Counted from the first letter of the stretch, positions 1-10,517 are shown. The stretch: 64,000 nucleotides of DNA from Phaeodactylum tricornutum CCAP 1055/1 (GCF_000150955.2 NC_011675.1:965020-1029019), one strand, 5' to 3'. Notes: generated from the letters alone by a model not told the origin. Numbers and translations: made by a program.

Positions 1-2
1 CT

Positions 3-137
3 CTCGGCGCTGGATCTTATTCTGCGCGGAGACGATCCTCGTCACACGAGGGTCTGGAATCGACAGGGAAACAAACAGACGCTGCGCCATGGAATGCCGT
101 CGCTGTTGAGGCCGAATCTTCACAGGTTAGTCCGTGA
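3..137 (+). CDS. possible 3' end of a gene entering from the left
   Basis: The third frame is open from the first base to a TGA at 135-137 and encodes a short polar tail of 44 residues ending in SSQVSP. Composition and codon choice resemble the genes to the right, and no start codon is needed because the frame enters from outside. The first frame is also open (to about 213), so the choice between them is weak. No domain is recognised. It could equally be 3' untranslated or intergenic sequence. Confidence 0.25.
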   Translation, partial: LGAGSYSARRRSSSHEGLESTGKQTDAAPWNAVAVEAESSQVSP

Positions 138-795
138 CGTGGAATGTTGGCGGTCCGGGATCCGTCGCGAACGACAACAGTACGGGTTTTGGAATTTCGC
201 ACGATACGCATTTTGGTAACGGTTTGTTACGTACGTTAGTTACGTTTCCAAATTCATTAGTAGGAATCGCCCTTCACGCTGCTCTCTCTAGTCAGCTACT
301 AGAGGCACGTATACGACAACCCGTCTGTAGTTTTGCGTCTGCTTGTCCGTCAGGCATGTCCCAACCTACTCCAGGACATTGGAGTAGGTTGTTCGGTAGG
401 GGTAGGTAATGTCGTTTGTCCTTCGTCTGTTCGAATGATGTGGTCTATCGTCTGTGCATCGTTGGAATATATATTCACACTACGATGCCAAAGCGCCAGA
501 CGCGCCTTGTTTACACCCCGATCCACTCGCCGCAATCGTAGCCCATCCAACCCGCACTACCCGCACTACCACCACCACCGTGATTGGGGCAGGGTCCAGC
601 GGTACCGACACCCCACCCAAGTCCACCGGGCTCGTTTCATGCCCCAGAACCATATTTCATTGTCGCTTCCCGCGATCCCGTTCCCGTAGTCTGATTGTGT
701 CTCGTTTGGGACTATCGTGGACCTCTCGGCTTGTTGTTTGTCTGCCTGCCTGCCTGCCAAGCACCCAAACCACATTCCACTCACCGAGCGCCACC
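138..795. other. intergenic region and 5' leader of the CstF-77 gene
   Basis: No gene is supported here. The stretch holds the perfect hairpin at 362-391 and a pyrimidine-rich leader. The frame of the downstream gene stays open back to about 454, but that extension is low-complexity (His, Thr and Ser rich) and lacks the context seen at the ATG at 796. Confidence 0.5.
362..391. repeat. perfect 12-bp inverted repeat with 6-nt loop
   Basis: Arms CAACCTACTCCA (362-373) and TGGAGTAGGTTG (380-391) are exact reverse complements separated by six bases. It could form a strong hairpin in DNA or in a transcript leader. There is no T-tract after it, so it is not a bacterial-type terminator. Its function is unknown. 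Confidence 0.7.
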
Positions 796-3700
796 ATGGC
801 GGGGGATCCACGCCAGCCACCGCAGCCGTCACCGGAATCGGCGCATATCGGAGACAAAAAACCCGAGACGGCACGATCCATTCTATGGAGTGCTGACGAT
901 CATCCCGACGAGGAACTGGAAGATGTGGATTTGCCCTTGCCAGTCGTCGATCATCCGTTGACCGTGCCGTTGTCGACGAACGCGTCGCACCCCGTACCGG
1001 CGGCGGATCACGAACTGATATCCCGGATTCTGGTACCGTCTCCGTTTCCTCATCACCACGCGGGCCCCACCAGCGCTCGTTTCAGGAATGCCTTGAATCG
1101 GGTACAGACTCAACCCACTGCGGACGTCGAAGCCTGGCAAGCCCTCTTGACGGAAACGCAAACGTGCTACAAACAGATTGTGGCCAACAACACATTGACA
1201 AACTCCGTTACGCACCCGTACACAACCGACGCCGAGACGGATGTTGTTGCTCGCGTCAAACAACAACAATTGGATTGGGTGGAATCCTGCTACGGTGCCG
1301 TCTTACGCTACTTCCCCTACGCCAGTAGCCACGTACACACCGTGGCAGAAATTCTGTGGACACTGTCGTCGCACGGCGTCGCGGAAGAACAGCAGTTACT
1401 TGTATTCGACGGCACCAACCATAGTCACCACAGTACCATCAACGCCTCGTCTGTGTCTCCCCAACGAACTCAACTGTACGAAGCCAAACTGGAACGACTC
1501 TTGTCTCGCTATCTCGGTGTCACGTTCGACCATTCCTCGTCCGGTAGCAATTATCCCAACGGTCGGGACGCCGATACGCCACCGTCCCCACCCGAAAACA
1601 CGGCACTACCCGGAATGTGCGATTGGATGGTAGAATTGTGGTTGTTGTACGCTCGGAAAAAACGGCGTGACGCTCTACGGCACAGTAACCTCGCACAACA
1701 ACAACAACTACCCGACGCGCGTGTATCTTACGTTCGGGACCAAACGTTACAAGCCTACGAGCAGGCACAACCCTTTGTCGGACACGGTGAAAATAACGTC
1801 ATCTTTTGGAAAGCATATTTGGACTTTGTCCGTTCCTGGACGGCCATGGCCAATGAGGACGCGAAAAACCATCACGCGGTGGCGCAACAGCAAATGGTGC
1901 GACTCCGGACCATTTATCAGGCCTTGATCAAGTATCCCATGACGGGATTGGATCAGCTGTGGCAAGAGTACGAAGCCTTTGAGCGGGGTCAGAACGAAAC
2001 ACTCGCGCAGGCGTTGACGCAGGAACTGTTGCCCACGTACCAACACGCCCGGACCGTGTATCTCGAACGACACCGTGTGTACGATACCAACGATCTACAA
2101 CTAGGTCGACTCGCCACGCCACCGGCGGACAATGCCGTCACTCAAGAAGAAGATTACGAAACGAAACGAGCCGAAGAGCAAGCATTACTGCGTGCGTGGA
2201 AAGTGCGGGTTGCCTACGAACGGACCAATCCGGAACGTTTGAATTCGAGTGAGTTTGCACGACGCGTCCGACAGGTCTACCAGGCGATGGTTTCGGTGCT
2301 GACGCGGTACCCAGAAGCTTGGCACATGTGGAGTACCTGGGAATTGTCCGTGGCCACCGGTACTACCACGACGTCTGATGTCACTGCTGATGGACGACAC
2401 CACGAATCAACCATCACGTTGGCCCGTGCCGTCTTACAACTCGGACAAAGTCATATTCCAGACTGCACATTACTCGCGCATACCGAAGCCATCCTAGTCG
2501 AACTTCATGCAGTGGATCCCAAATCATGCTTAAATGTCATGGAACGGTTTGTGGATCGTAGCCCCAATACTCTCGGCTTTGTTCTATATCAGCAACTGAC
2601 GCGACGATATCAAGGTATGGAAGCTGCGAGAAAGGTGTTTGCACGTGCACGACGCGTATTGGTAAATCCGGCCGAAGCCGCGGCCGCTGCAGCGAAACAA
2701 GATGTCCGGACTGAGGACGGGGTTGATGCAGAGAATCATCCACACGACGAGGGAAGCGGCGGCAAACGCTGGGTAGTGACAAATAGATTAGATCCTAACA
2801 TTGGACCGACAAATGGGCAACAGGTGCAAGGTGCTACCGAAACGACGACAGGACAAGAAGGGGTTGTAGACGGAAGCGAAAAACATCCACCGGGTGTTAT
2901 TACTTGGCACCTATACGCCTCGCACGCAAACATTGAGCACAGGGTCAACAAGGCACCGGAAGTTGCAGCGCGAATTTATGAGTTGGGTTTGCGGAAGCAC
3001 GCGGCCTTTTTGACCGTACCGTCCTACGTAATGCGATACGCCCAACTACTCCTGGAATTAAACGATACAATGAATCTACGGGCCTTGTTAACTCGCGCTG
3101 TCGCTGCTTGTGAGGCCCAAGAAAAGGAAAACTCCCTGGCGTTGCTCTGGAACATGACTTTGCATTTTGAGTCGGTCATGGGAGGGTCCGATCCAACTAG
3201 TGCCGTAACGATGCAGAAAATAGAACGACAACGTCGTGCAGCCCTGATGGGTGCTAACGTGGAAGAGGTAGCCACTGGAGGGTTTGTTGGAATTAATGAA
3301 CCAGCCTTGATTGGTGCTCAAAAATCCACTATTGCAGACCAGTTGGTGCGAACGGAAAGCTATGATACGAGTTCCTCTATTGTAAATGGAATGAACCGTG
3401 CGGTGGATGTTTTGGAAATAATGGGGTTGTGGGGAAGCGGGGAGTCATCAGTGGATCAAGCTCGTCGTCGGATCAAGCAAAGCAAAAACCGGGAAAGCGA
3501 AGTTGATATTTCCGGTGGGAAGAGCGACACAAGTTTTCAAAAGCGACTCGAGTACCAAAACGCAGTATCGGCAGGGTTCTCACCAGAGGCAGGAACGACT
3601 GATGGCACCGCCATAGGCAACAAGATTATGTCAGCTCGTGAGCGCTATCAACAGGGAGCTATAGCGGTCGCCTCCGGTGGTGCGGTTGGCTCGAGTGCAA

Positions 3701-3999
3701 TTATTATGGCAATTCAGCAAATGCCAGATTGGCTGCGACCACTTCTCATGACATTGCCAGCGACACGACTACGTGTTCCAGTTGTGCCAAAACCTCCGCC
3801 GCATATGGTTGAAATCGCTTTGGCCGCACTGAAGGCGAATTCGCTTCCTGCCGAGCGGCCTGAGGGAGAAGTATCTACGAGTGGCAGCAAGCGTAAATTG
3901 GCTGCGATTGACTCCTCGGACGAAGAGAGTGATGTGCAAGGCGGAGGGTATGGCAGCCAGTTTCGAAACAGACAGCGTGCTAGAATGAACGCGTCATAA
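796..3999 (+). CDS. CSTF3: cleavage stimulation factor subunit 3 (CstF-77 / Rna14 homologue)
   Basis: Nuclear pre-mRNA 3'-end processing factor and scaffold of the CstF complex that recognises the downstream element of poly(A) sites. It is a single exon of 1067 residues from the ATG at 796, which lies in a GCCACCATGG context; the frame stays open upstream to 454 without a better start. Tandem HAT (half-a-TPR) helices run from about residue 40 to 870. The best family block is at residues 700-760 (a WHLYASHANIEHR stretch, then AARIYELGLRKH and LLLELNDTMNLRALL), typical of the Suf domain. Near the C-terminus (about 974-1005) is a QMPDWLRPLL motif followed by a Pro-rich segment, as in the Rna15/CstF-64 binding 'monkeytail' region. 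The tail is acidic with SSDEES. It is longer than human CSTF3 (about 717 residues) because of low-complexity insertions, for example residues 630-695. It is convergent with the VPS51 gene. Confidence 0.85.
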   Translation: MAGDPRQPPQPSPESAHIGDKKPETARSILWSADDHPDEELEDVDLPLPVVDHPLTVPLSTNASHPVPAADHELISRILVPSPFPHHHAGPTSARFRNALNRVQTQPTADVEAWQALLTETQTCYKQIVANNTLTNSVTHPYTTDAETDVVARVKQQQLDWVESCYGAVLRYFPYASSHVHTVAEILWTLSSHGVAEEQQLLVFDGTNHSHHSTINASSVSPQRTQLYEAKLERLLSRYLGVTFDHSSSGSNYPNGRDADTPPSPPENTALPGMCDWMVELWLLYARKKRRDALRHSNLAQQQQLPDARVSYVRDQTLQAYEQAQPFVGHGENNVIFWKAYLDFVRSWTAMANEDAKNHHAVAQQQMVRLRTIYQALIKYPMTGLDQLWQEYEAFERGQNETLAQALTQELLPTYQHARTVYLERHRVYDTNDLQLGRLATPPADNAVTQEEDYETKRAEEQALLRAWKVRVAYERTNPERLNSSEFARRVRQVYQAMVSVLTRYPEAWHMWSTWELSVATGTTTTSDVTADGRHHESTITLARAVLQLGQSHIPDCTLLAHTEAILVELHAVDPKSCLNVMERFVDRSPNTLGFVLYQQLTRRYQGMEAARKVFARARRVLVNPAEAAAAAAKQDVRTEDGVDAENHPHDEGSGGKRWVVTNRLDPNIGPTNGQQVQGATETTTGQEGVVDGSEKHPPGVITWHLYASHANIEHRVNKAPEVAARIYELGLRKHAAFLTVPSYVMRYAQLLLELNDTMNLRALLTRAVAACEAQEKENSLALLWNMTLHFESVMGGSDPTSAVTMQKIERQRRAALMGANVEEVATGGFVGINEPALIGAQKSTIADQLVRTESYDTSSSIVNGMNRAVDVLEIMGLWGSGESSVDQARRRIKQSKNRESEVDISGGKSDTSFQKRLEYQNAVSAGFSPEAGTTDGTAIGNKIMSARERYQQGAIAVASGGAVGSSAIIMAIQQMPDWLRPLLMTLPATRLRVPVVPKPPPHMVEIALAALKANSLPAERPEGEVSTSGSKRKLAAIDSSDEESDVQGGGYGSQFRNRQRARMNAS

Positions 4000-4022
4000 A
4001 GCGTAAAAAAACTGAAGTACTT

Positions 4023-6983
4023 TTATTCTTCTCGAATGATGAACATTGTGGAAGTGTCATCAGCTGCTGCACTTTGTAGAAACGACCGCACACTAGCTCG
4101 CGACTGATACACAAGGCTCTCATCCTCTGAATACACGTTGTCCAAGCTTCGTTCTCTGACAGTGTTCATCAATTCGCGTAGTAAGTTCGACAAAGCCGAG
4201 CAAGCATTGCTTCCCTCGAGAGAAAAGCTCTCGTCTATGTAGTGCGGCAGCATGTGTTTCAATAACTCAGTGTCAATTTGTAGCTGTTTGAAGCTATCTC
4301 GAGAAAAAGTGCGAACACGAACTTGCTCGGCGAAACCACGAAATGCCGACTTAAAGAAAATGTAGAGAACTGCATTTCGAGAAGGATCAACGATTTCACC
4401 CGGATGCGGTAGGACTGACACAACGTTGTCCATAAACATGCGCTCAACATCCAATTGTAAACCTGTTTTCCGACCAACAACGCTTTTAGTAAACTCGGGT
4501 ATAGAATCATCGGCCAAGTAGCTCACTGGCCCAGCTCTCTGTCTACCACCAAACACATCATAGCAGTCCAGCGCAGTTACCCTGGCAATTTCTAGCGCTT
4601 TCACGGCGGCATCGCTTGGGCGGTTTCTAAAGTCTTTACCAGATACATTCGTGGCCAGAAGACCTGCTGTCAGAGCATCAGCCGCTTGATGGCCTTGGTA
4701 AACGGCATATTGTGCAATTATTCTTGAAGATGACAGCTGAAATTGTCGAGCAATGATGTCATCGGCACGCGAAACTTTCATCTCAGCTGACAATGAAGCG
4801 TCTGTGGGAAACATTCCCCTTGACTTCTTCTTGCCTCCTCCTACATAGCTCTGTATTGATTCTTCAATTTCGTCCGAGACAGACTCCTCCGCCAAAAGAC
4901 ACAATTGTGCAATTGCCAACGTGCATCCAATATCGCCCATTGATCTACCAGTGGTTGCACTGATAGACTGCAATTTGCGCACAATAGAATCTACAAGTTG
5001 CACAATCCCAGTTTGGCTTTGGTTCTGGGAGACAGCGTCAGAAAAACAGCCTGCCATGGTGTCTATGCCTTCGTGGTCTTCGTTGTCACCATCCTTTTCT
5101 GTTGTAAGTAAATTCACTTCCAATAATTCAGTTGCATCGCATGAGTCCCCACCAGCCAAGCACTCAAAAACGCCTGCTAGCCAGGAAGCGAATCGACGGA
5201 CGCTGCTATAAACTGCATCTTTGAGAACGGGAAGATCGGGAGCAGATATCGAGTCGCTGTGTTCACGACCCTCAGCAAGCACGCTGCGAATAGTGTCGTC
5301 TATAAGCTGTATACAGTCGGATAAAGCACTATTCAAAATAGCTTGTTGGGCATCTCGTCGAAATTCGTTTCCACGTTCGATCTGCATACGCTCAGCGAAC
5401 GGTAACATGCAGTCTGTCACAACACTTAAACGGAGCTCTTGAAACTTGCGATCAACACGCCGTCGTACCATAGACTCAGACAGTGCCATCGCTTGGTCCA
5501 CAAGTTTTGAAGCGTAGTCGACACCAATCCCTATATCAGGAAGTGCCAGTCCTGATGCGAGTTGACGAACGGCTTTCATTAGAGTTGCCAACGCCGTACT
5601 CACATCGTCCCCGGTATAATTCCCATCATCCCGCGTCGTAGTTTCCTCGCTTGACGCTGCTTCAAATCCCACCTCTAGGATTACTGACCTGACATGGGAC
5701 AAAAAATATCCGAAAGATTTGGAGATAAAATCAATCATGTAGCTTGACTCCGCCGCAGCTCCGAATGTTAGACCAAACAGCGTAGCCACTTCTAATATGG
5801 TGTCTAGAACGTCCGAAGGAACCAGTATACTTCCCTCCGATTGATTCTGTGAGGATTCTACATGGGAGAACGAATTCGTCAGATTGATGCTGACTGTGAG
5901 ATCCTTTGCTCCCTCAAAGCGCGATTCCTGTACTTCTAACACGTGAGCATCCAACATTCTTTCGATGGTGCGTGCAGCTGCAGACATTGCCATTGACTGA
6001 AGGTCATCCCCGCTAAAATCTGCTTCTAAATAGTCTTCGGCGTGACTGTTAAACAAAATAAATAGGGTCCCAACGCACTCAAATATGTCGGTCATATTTT
6101 TTGGCAAGTCGATAGTCCTGCCATCTATGCTTCCCATTTCAGCGTTTGGATCTTCCTGGTCCACATCTTGAAAATGCCCACTCCACTGTAGTAGCTTTCG
6201 CTTCAGGTCTTCCTTCATTTCCACCAGAATTTCATGACATTCCACTTCAATATTGCGTAGACTCTCAAATCCTTTGGAATGCTGTCCCAATATTGACGAC
6301 GCGGAAAGATAATTGCGGGTGGCCGATCGGTATTTACCCGCACCGATTTGAGACTGCAGCGTTTTTGGCAACTTCAGAAGGGTATCCAATCTAGTCAAAA
6401 GTCGCTTGACCCGTATTTTCTCCGCTACTTGATCACGCAATGAACCTAATGCATCTTCCACGTCCTTGGATGTGTCGTGAATCCGTTTCATACCAGAAGC
6501 GAGGCGGTCAAGACCGTCTTCGTTGGCCTTGACGTTCACTCCAATAGATTTAATAGCATCGGTTGCATCGATAAATCGAGAATAATTTTCGTATACGAGA
6601 GTTTGCATAGTGGAATCTAACGTACGAACTTGCAACGCGAGACGCTCCTCTGTTTCAAGCAGCTCGTGCACTGAGGAAGCGTGTATATGTTTCGTCGTAT
6701 GCGCCTGAGCATCAAAATAGGGCGAATCCAGATCTTGCGATGACGCCAACTTTCTGGAAGACCGTTTAAATTCTACAGAATCTTCGTCTTCACTATCACC
6801 GTCATCCAAGCTGATGGGATTGGGTTCATAGTCAGCCGCGACCACTGCTGATTTACCGTAAAAGCTCTCTAGTAACTTTTTCCGAACCAAAGCTTCACGG
6901 TCAACCTTTCCTTCGCGATTTTCTCCCAGCGCCAGGAACTCTTCGTCCGAGGAGTCGTCTGCGGAAGAAGAGTACGTTTCCAT
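4023..6983 (-). CDS. VPS51: VPS51 subunit of the GARP/EARP tethering complex
   Basis: Tethering-complex subunit acting where endosome-derived vesicles meet the trans-Golgi network (GARP) or recycling endosomes (EARP). It is a single exon of 986 residues. An upstream in-frame GTG at 7005-7007 exists, but the first ATG is at 6983 (METYSSS), which is chosen. The N-terminus is acidic and Ser-rich. The diagnostic Vps51/EXO84/COG1-type N-terminal domain lies at about residues 95-200: a HELLETEERLALQVRTLD segment, then LVYENYSRFIDATDAIKSI, and the coiled-coil that follows. Weaker helical-bundle sequence fills the rest, ending near an RSLDNVYSEDE stretch. The length fits plant and protist VPS51 (about 780-1000). 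The stop lies only 23 bp from that of the CstF-77 gene, so the 3' UTRs must overlap. Confidence 0.85.
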   Translation of the reverse strand: METYSSSADDSSDEEFLALGENREGKVDREALVRKKLLESFYGKSAVVAADYEPNPISLDDGDSEDEDSVEFKRSSRKLASSQDLDSPYFDAQAHTTKHIHASSVHELLETEERLALQVRTLDSTMQTLVYENYSRFIDATDAIKSIGVNVKANEDGLDRLASGMKRIHDTSKDVEDALGSLRDQVAEKIRVKRLLTRLDTLLKLPKTLQSQIGAGKYRSATRNYLSASSILGQHSKGFESLRNIEVECHEILVEMKEDLKRKLLQWSGHFQDVDQEDPNAEMGSIDGRTIDLPKNMTDIFECVGTLFILFNSHAEDYLEADFSGDDLQSMAMSAAARTIERMLDAHVLEVQESRFEGAKDLTVSINLTNSFSHVESSQNQSEGSILVPSDVLDTILEVATLFGLTFGAAAESSYMIDFISKSFGYFLSHVRSVILEVGFEAASSEETTTRDDGNYTGDDVSTALATLMKAVRQLASGLALPDIGIGVDYASKLVDQAMALSESMVRRRVDRKFQELRLSVVTDCMLPFAERMQIERGNEFRRDAQQAILNSALSDCIQLIDDTIRSVLAEGREHSDSISAPDLPVLKDAVYSSVRRFASWLAGVFECLAGGDSCDATELLEVNLLTTEKDGDNEDHEGIDTMAGCFSDAVSQNQSQTGIVQLVDSIVRKLQSISATTGRSMGDIGCTLAIAQLCLLAEESVSDEIEESIQSYVGGGKKKSRGMFPTDASLSAEMKVSRADDIIARQFQLSSSRIIAQYAVYQGHQAADALTAGLLATNVSGKDFRNRPSDAAVKALEIARVTALDCYDVFGGRQRAGPVSYLADDSIPEFTKSVVGRKTGLQLDVERMFMDNVVSVLPHPGEIVDPSRNAVLYIFFKSAFRGFAEQVRVRTFSRDSFKQLQIDTELLKHMLPHYIDESFSLEGSNACSALSNLLRELMNTVRERSLDNVYSEDESLVYQSRASVRSFLQSAAADDTSTMFIIREE

Positions 6984-7715
6984 CGCAGCAAAGGGACAAC
7001 GACTCACTCGGTAGAGAAAGGTTGAAGTTGCAAATCTATAGAATGCACGGCGTACGCCTGCCTATGGAATACTTCTTCAGATTGGTGCTACACGAGTAAA
7101 ATGACCACGCAAGTACGGTAGACGATGATTACCCTGCCATAGGATCAAACTCGACTAGAAAAGGACATTCAGAGTGGGTCTTTGTACTTACGCACTTTTG
7201 TCCAGTGTAAATTCGTATTGGTATTGCACAAACAAATATAGCGCCGTTTGATCTCGTGTTAGTATGTCCGAATACCTAACTGTAGAATGCAATTTCGTGT
7301 TATGTATCATCGCGTCCTGAATGGAATGTACCGTACAGTAATATGGACCTAACAGTAAATATCGACTACGGTCCTATTTGCTCACTGTCAGGTACTAGTG
7401 CGACTCAAAGGAAAAAGCACATTCTCTAAAAGAGCAGAGATGCTACTATACAAGAGCAGGAAGCAGTAACCTTTTTGGTAATAGTTTTTGGCAAATGGGC
7501 TCATTTAGAGGTGCGGGCCACAGCACTCTAATAAAACTTCGCATGAGCGGGAAAGTTTTAGATTCCTTCAAGGTCAAAGTATTTTCATTAGAATTTCTGC
7601 CTCAATCATGCGTGCCGTCTTTCGTCGCAGACTCTCTTCTGAGTTTTCACCAATACTGCAACCACTTTGAGTAGAAAGGGAAAGTGGTAGCTGAATTCTT
7701 TGTTGATATCTTGAC
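6984..7715. other. intergenic: 5' flank of VPS51 and 3' flank of the SDR gene
   Basis: AT-rich sequence of about 730 bp with no supported gene. It contains the recurrent CTCACTGTCAG motif at 7381-7391. The small frames in this stretch have no recognisable content. Confidence 0.5.
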
Positions 7716-8724
7716 TCACTGAAACATTTTTGTAACCTCATCGCAATAATCGAAAAGGGCCGCCATATCTTCCTCATTTTTAGCGCAGTCATACTCTTCA
7801 TAAGGATCGCAGTCCCGATAGTACCCCGCGACTTTAAGCTCGTGTGATGGAAGCGCTGCACAAGTAACGGTGGTTGAGGCCCCAGCTTGTACGCTTTTCA
7901 TGCGCAAATCGTCCGGCAAGCCGATCCAAAGAATTTTCAGCGCGCTGACGAAATTGGTGGTGCGGCCCAGATTTGTATTTATTCCACCCTGCCATGATTC
8001 GAGAATAGCGTTAGCAGACTTTATAGGAACAAAGTGAGTGTTAAGATTTTGAGCTTACCGGATGCAAAGAAACCGTCTCAACGTTGGGATAGCGTTTGTG
8101 AAATTCCTTGGCAACCAAAATATTACCCAGCTTGCTTTGTTGATACGCTTTCCAACCACTATACCCCTTCTTGTTCTCCATAGAGAATGTCTTTATGTAA
8201 TTCATGTCGATCCGTGGCCCTTTTCCGATAGTGTGGGCCGTCGACGACAACCAAACTTGGCGCTTTGTTTTATCAATAAGCAACTTTGACAGCAGGAAAT
8301 GGCCAATTACGTTGATACCCATTTGCTGCTCAAATCCATCTTTGGTCACTCCGGGAGGCGTATTCATGACCCCCGCGTTGTTGATTAAAACATGGATGGT
8401 CTTGTACTTTGCGTTTACGTACTCTGCGAATCTTTTCACGGATGCAAGATCACCTAGATCGATTAGGTGTCCGTCAACGCGATCTGCCGCAAATGATTCT
8501 TTCATTTCTTTTATAAAATCATCCTGTAGATTTTGACGTCGACCTCCGATAACGACCTTGCTCGCGCCTTCGGATAGTAGAGCTTTGGTGGTTTCAACTC
8601 CGATGCCACTGTAGGCACCTGTTATCACAAAAACCTTGCCTTTGATGTTGTCGCCGTACATTTTCGCAGCTTCCGAGGCTGGGCGGCTTCTACCTGGTGT
8701 GGCCTTCGTTGCGTCGACAACCAT
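7716..8724 (-). CDS. short-chain dehydrogenase/reductase (retinol dehydrogenase/WWOX-like)
   Basis: NAD(P)-dependent oxidoreductase of the classical SDR fold; the substrate cannot be told from sequence. There are two exons, 8059-8724 and 7716-7988, joined by a 70-nt intron (7989-8058, GTAAGC to CAG, phase 0), giving 312 residues, a normal family length. Seen: cofactor motif TGAYSGIG from residue 35, NNAG, the catalytic Ser pair at 160-161 (LSSTAH), Tyr194 and Lys198 in AYQQSKLGN, and the following SLHPGGINTNL where family members carry a HPG-x-V/I-x-T motif. The second exon contributes a basic helix and an acidic Tyr-rich end (YYRDCDPYEEYD). No targeting peptide is evident. Family members reduce retinoids, protochlorophyllide-like or lipid carbonyls, so a specific name is not justified. 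Confidence 0.85.
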
Positions 8725-9257
8725 TTAAGACAGGACCGATGAAGCTACTGAAATTGAATATTCGCGGACCTTTGCGTATTGCGGGTATTATCTTCAGATG
8801 ATGAGGATGAAAATAAAGACGCGATGTAGAGGCAGGAAACGAGAAGAACTATGAAAACAAGAATTGAGATGCAAATGGAAGAGCGGGGACATCGCGACGA
8901 AAAGTTCACTGATTTCTGAGAGTGTCGGCTGCGCTATCTGTAAACGAACCTTCCCATCCACATTCCTAACAACTAGCATGAAAGTGGTTTGGTAACATCG
9001 AGACTGCGATGCTTATGAAGAGTATCCACGTAAGTTGCTTAATCTCTGATGTTGACTCTCTCGAGACTGCGGTACAATCTAGAGGATGCGAAACATTGTA
9101 TCGTTGGTATCTTCATTTTGAAAATCTCCATAATCAGAGCAAAGAATTTGTGAAAGAAAATTGTTGACTGACTGTGAACGCAATTTCGACAAAAGTACAA
9201 AGCACAGAGGGAGCAATGAAATTTTTCAAGAACTCAATGGATGGCTTCGAGAAAATC
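8725..9257. other. intergenic between SDR start and DUF6817-like gene end
   Basis: About 530 bp of AT-rich sequence that must contain the SDR promoter and the 3' end of the next minus-strand gene. I see no conserved reading frame or repeat in it. Confidence 0.4.
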
Positions 9258-10517
9258 TCAACGAACCAAGCCGAGGTTGTTTATATCCCATGAGTTCGTG
9301 GGCCAGGATTGCCGATCTCGAGCGCGCTGCATCAAAACACGGGTCCACGCAACCCAAGCACCAAACGAAAGACGTTTGTCCCAAGCTGTTCCCCACTGAT
9401 GCTGAAGATCTAGCGCTCGGTAAGTGGTGTTCAAAGCGCTATCAAAATTACCGGTGTGTAGGTGCTTCTGGGCTAGAATCACGAGTGGTTCAAACGCCCA
9501 TGGGTTCATTTTCACACAGAGCTGCAGTACCTCAATTGCCTCTGCGTTATCAGTGACTTCGCCAGATACGACTGACCAGTAAAAATCCCTAGCAGCAACT
9601 TCGTCGCTTACTGAAAGTGACTGGGTGCCATTTGCAAAGACTGGAGGAAAGTCCGCGGTCCGATCCTCGTCGGCACTCCGATTGACGTCTTGTGTAGATG
9701 GCACGAAGGTTCGTGCAACTTCCGCTAGCTGCGACAAGTAGCTCATCCACAACCCCGGCTTAGAGACTCCTGGCCAGAGTGCCGTCGTATCATGACGCGC
9801 TACATCGTCTTTCCCAGGAATAATCATGCTCCCTTCCTGTCCACCTCCTCCAAATAAAGTATCCTGCCAGCCAAAGTACTGGTCCGCAATGTCAGCCATC
9901 GTAAACACGACTAGCATACGGAGCGTCTCGCTATTCAGGAAAACGCTTTTCGAAGAGTCCCGCAAATGAGGAACGGTCAAGCCTTGTTTTGGTATAAAGC
10001 CCTGTGCCAACAACGTATTCACAACTACTTGCTGACGATCAATGATACAAAACAGGTGTACTAAGACTTCCGCATCTTCGCCAATCAAAGTTTTCATCAT
10101 TCCTCGTTCAATTGCTGGATCAAAAAGCGCCAGATTCACGTAGGAATTCGAATACGCCGAATGGAATAGTCCAACCCGTCCAATCGTACGACCCTGGCCC
10201 CAAAGCCTCAGTATATTGTGCACACTCAGCAAATGCTCCAAAAAAGTCGAATGCTTGTGCCAACATCGATGTGCGCCACGAGACCTGAGTGCTGATATAC
10301 TCTGCCGTAGTACAATCGGATCCAGGCCCTCATAATCGTCGGCGAGGATTTGTTCTACAAGGTTTCGTTCCCGTTCGGCGCCGCCAAAGTCCAGACTCCC
10401 ATCTGCGGCACAGACTGGACCAGACCCCGACGACGCCATCGTGGCGTTCACAGTTAAAGCTACCTGCAGGAGTGTGAACAACAGGAAATGTCGTTTTGAC
10501 ACAAAATGTAGTCTCAT
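9258..10517 (-). CDS. secreted protein with DUF6817-like domain and TPR-like C-terminus
   Basis: Single exon of 419 residues starting at an ATG (10515-10517). The N-terminus is a likely signal peptide: a positive MRLHFVSKRH followed by LLFTLLQVALTVNA. Residues about 80-130 contain HKHSTFLEHLLSVHNILRLWG and then GLFHSAYSNSYVNLALFD, which I associate with the DUF6817 family, an HD-like His-rich helical domain found in plants, algae and bacteria. The name is from memory and not verified. Around residues 330-380 a helix pair (LQLCVKMNPWAFEPLVILAQKHL and the helix after it) looks like a TPR. The conserved His/Asp pattern would suit a metal site, but no reaction can be assigned. It may act in the secretory path or outside the cell. 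Confidence 0.6.
   Translation of the reverse strand: MRLHFVSKRHFLLFTLLQVALTVNATMASSGSGPVCAADGSLDFGGAERERNLVEQILADDYEGLDPIVLRQSISALRSRGAHRCWHKHSTFLEHLLSVHNILRLWGQGRTIGRVGLFHSAYSNSYVNLALFDPAIERGMMKTLIGEDAEVLVHLFCIIDRQQVVVNTLLAQGFIPKQGLTVPHLRDSSKSVFLNSETLRMLVVFTMADIADQYFGWQDTLFGGGGQEGSMIIPGKDDVARHDTTALWPGVSKPGLWMSYLSQLAEVARTFVPSTQDVNRSADEDRTADFPPVFANGTQSLSVSDEVAARDFYWSVVSGEVTDNAEAIEVLQLCVKMNPWAFEPLVILAQKHLHTGNFDSALNTTYRALDLQHQWGTAWDKRLSFGAWVAWTRVLMQRARDRQSWPTNSWDINNLGLVR

Noticed and set aside
454-795. N-terminal extension of CstF-77 to 454
   Set aside because: Low-complexity His/Thr/Ser sequence without family similarity; the ATG at 796 has a strong context and precedes the expected N-terminus.
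6984-7007. GTG start of VPS51 at 7007
   Set aside because: A nuclear gene should start at ATG; the first one is at 6983.
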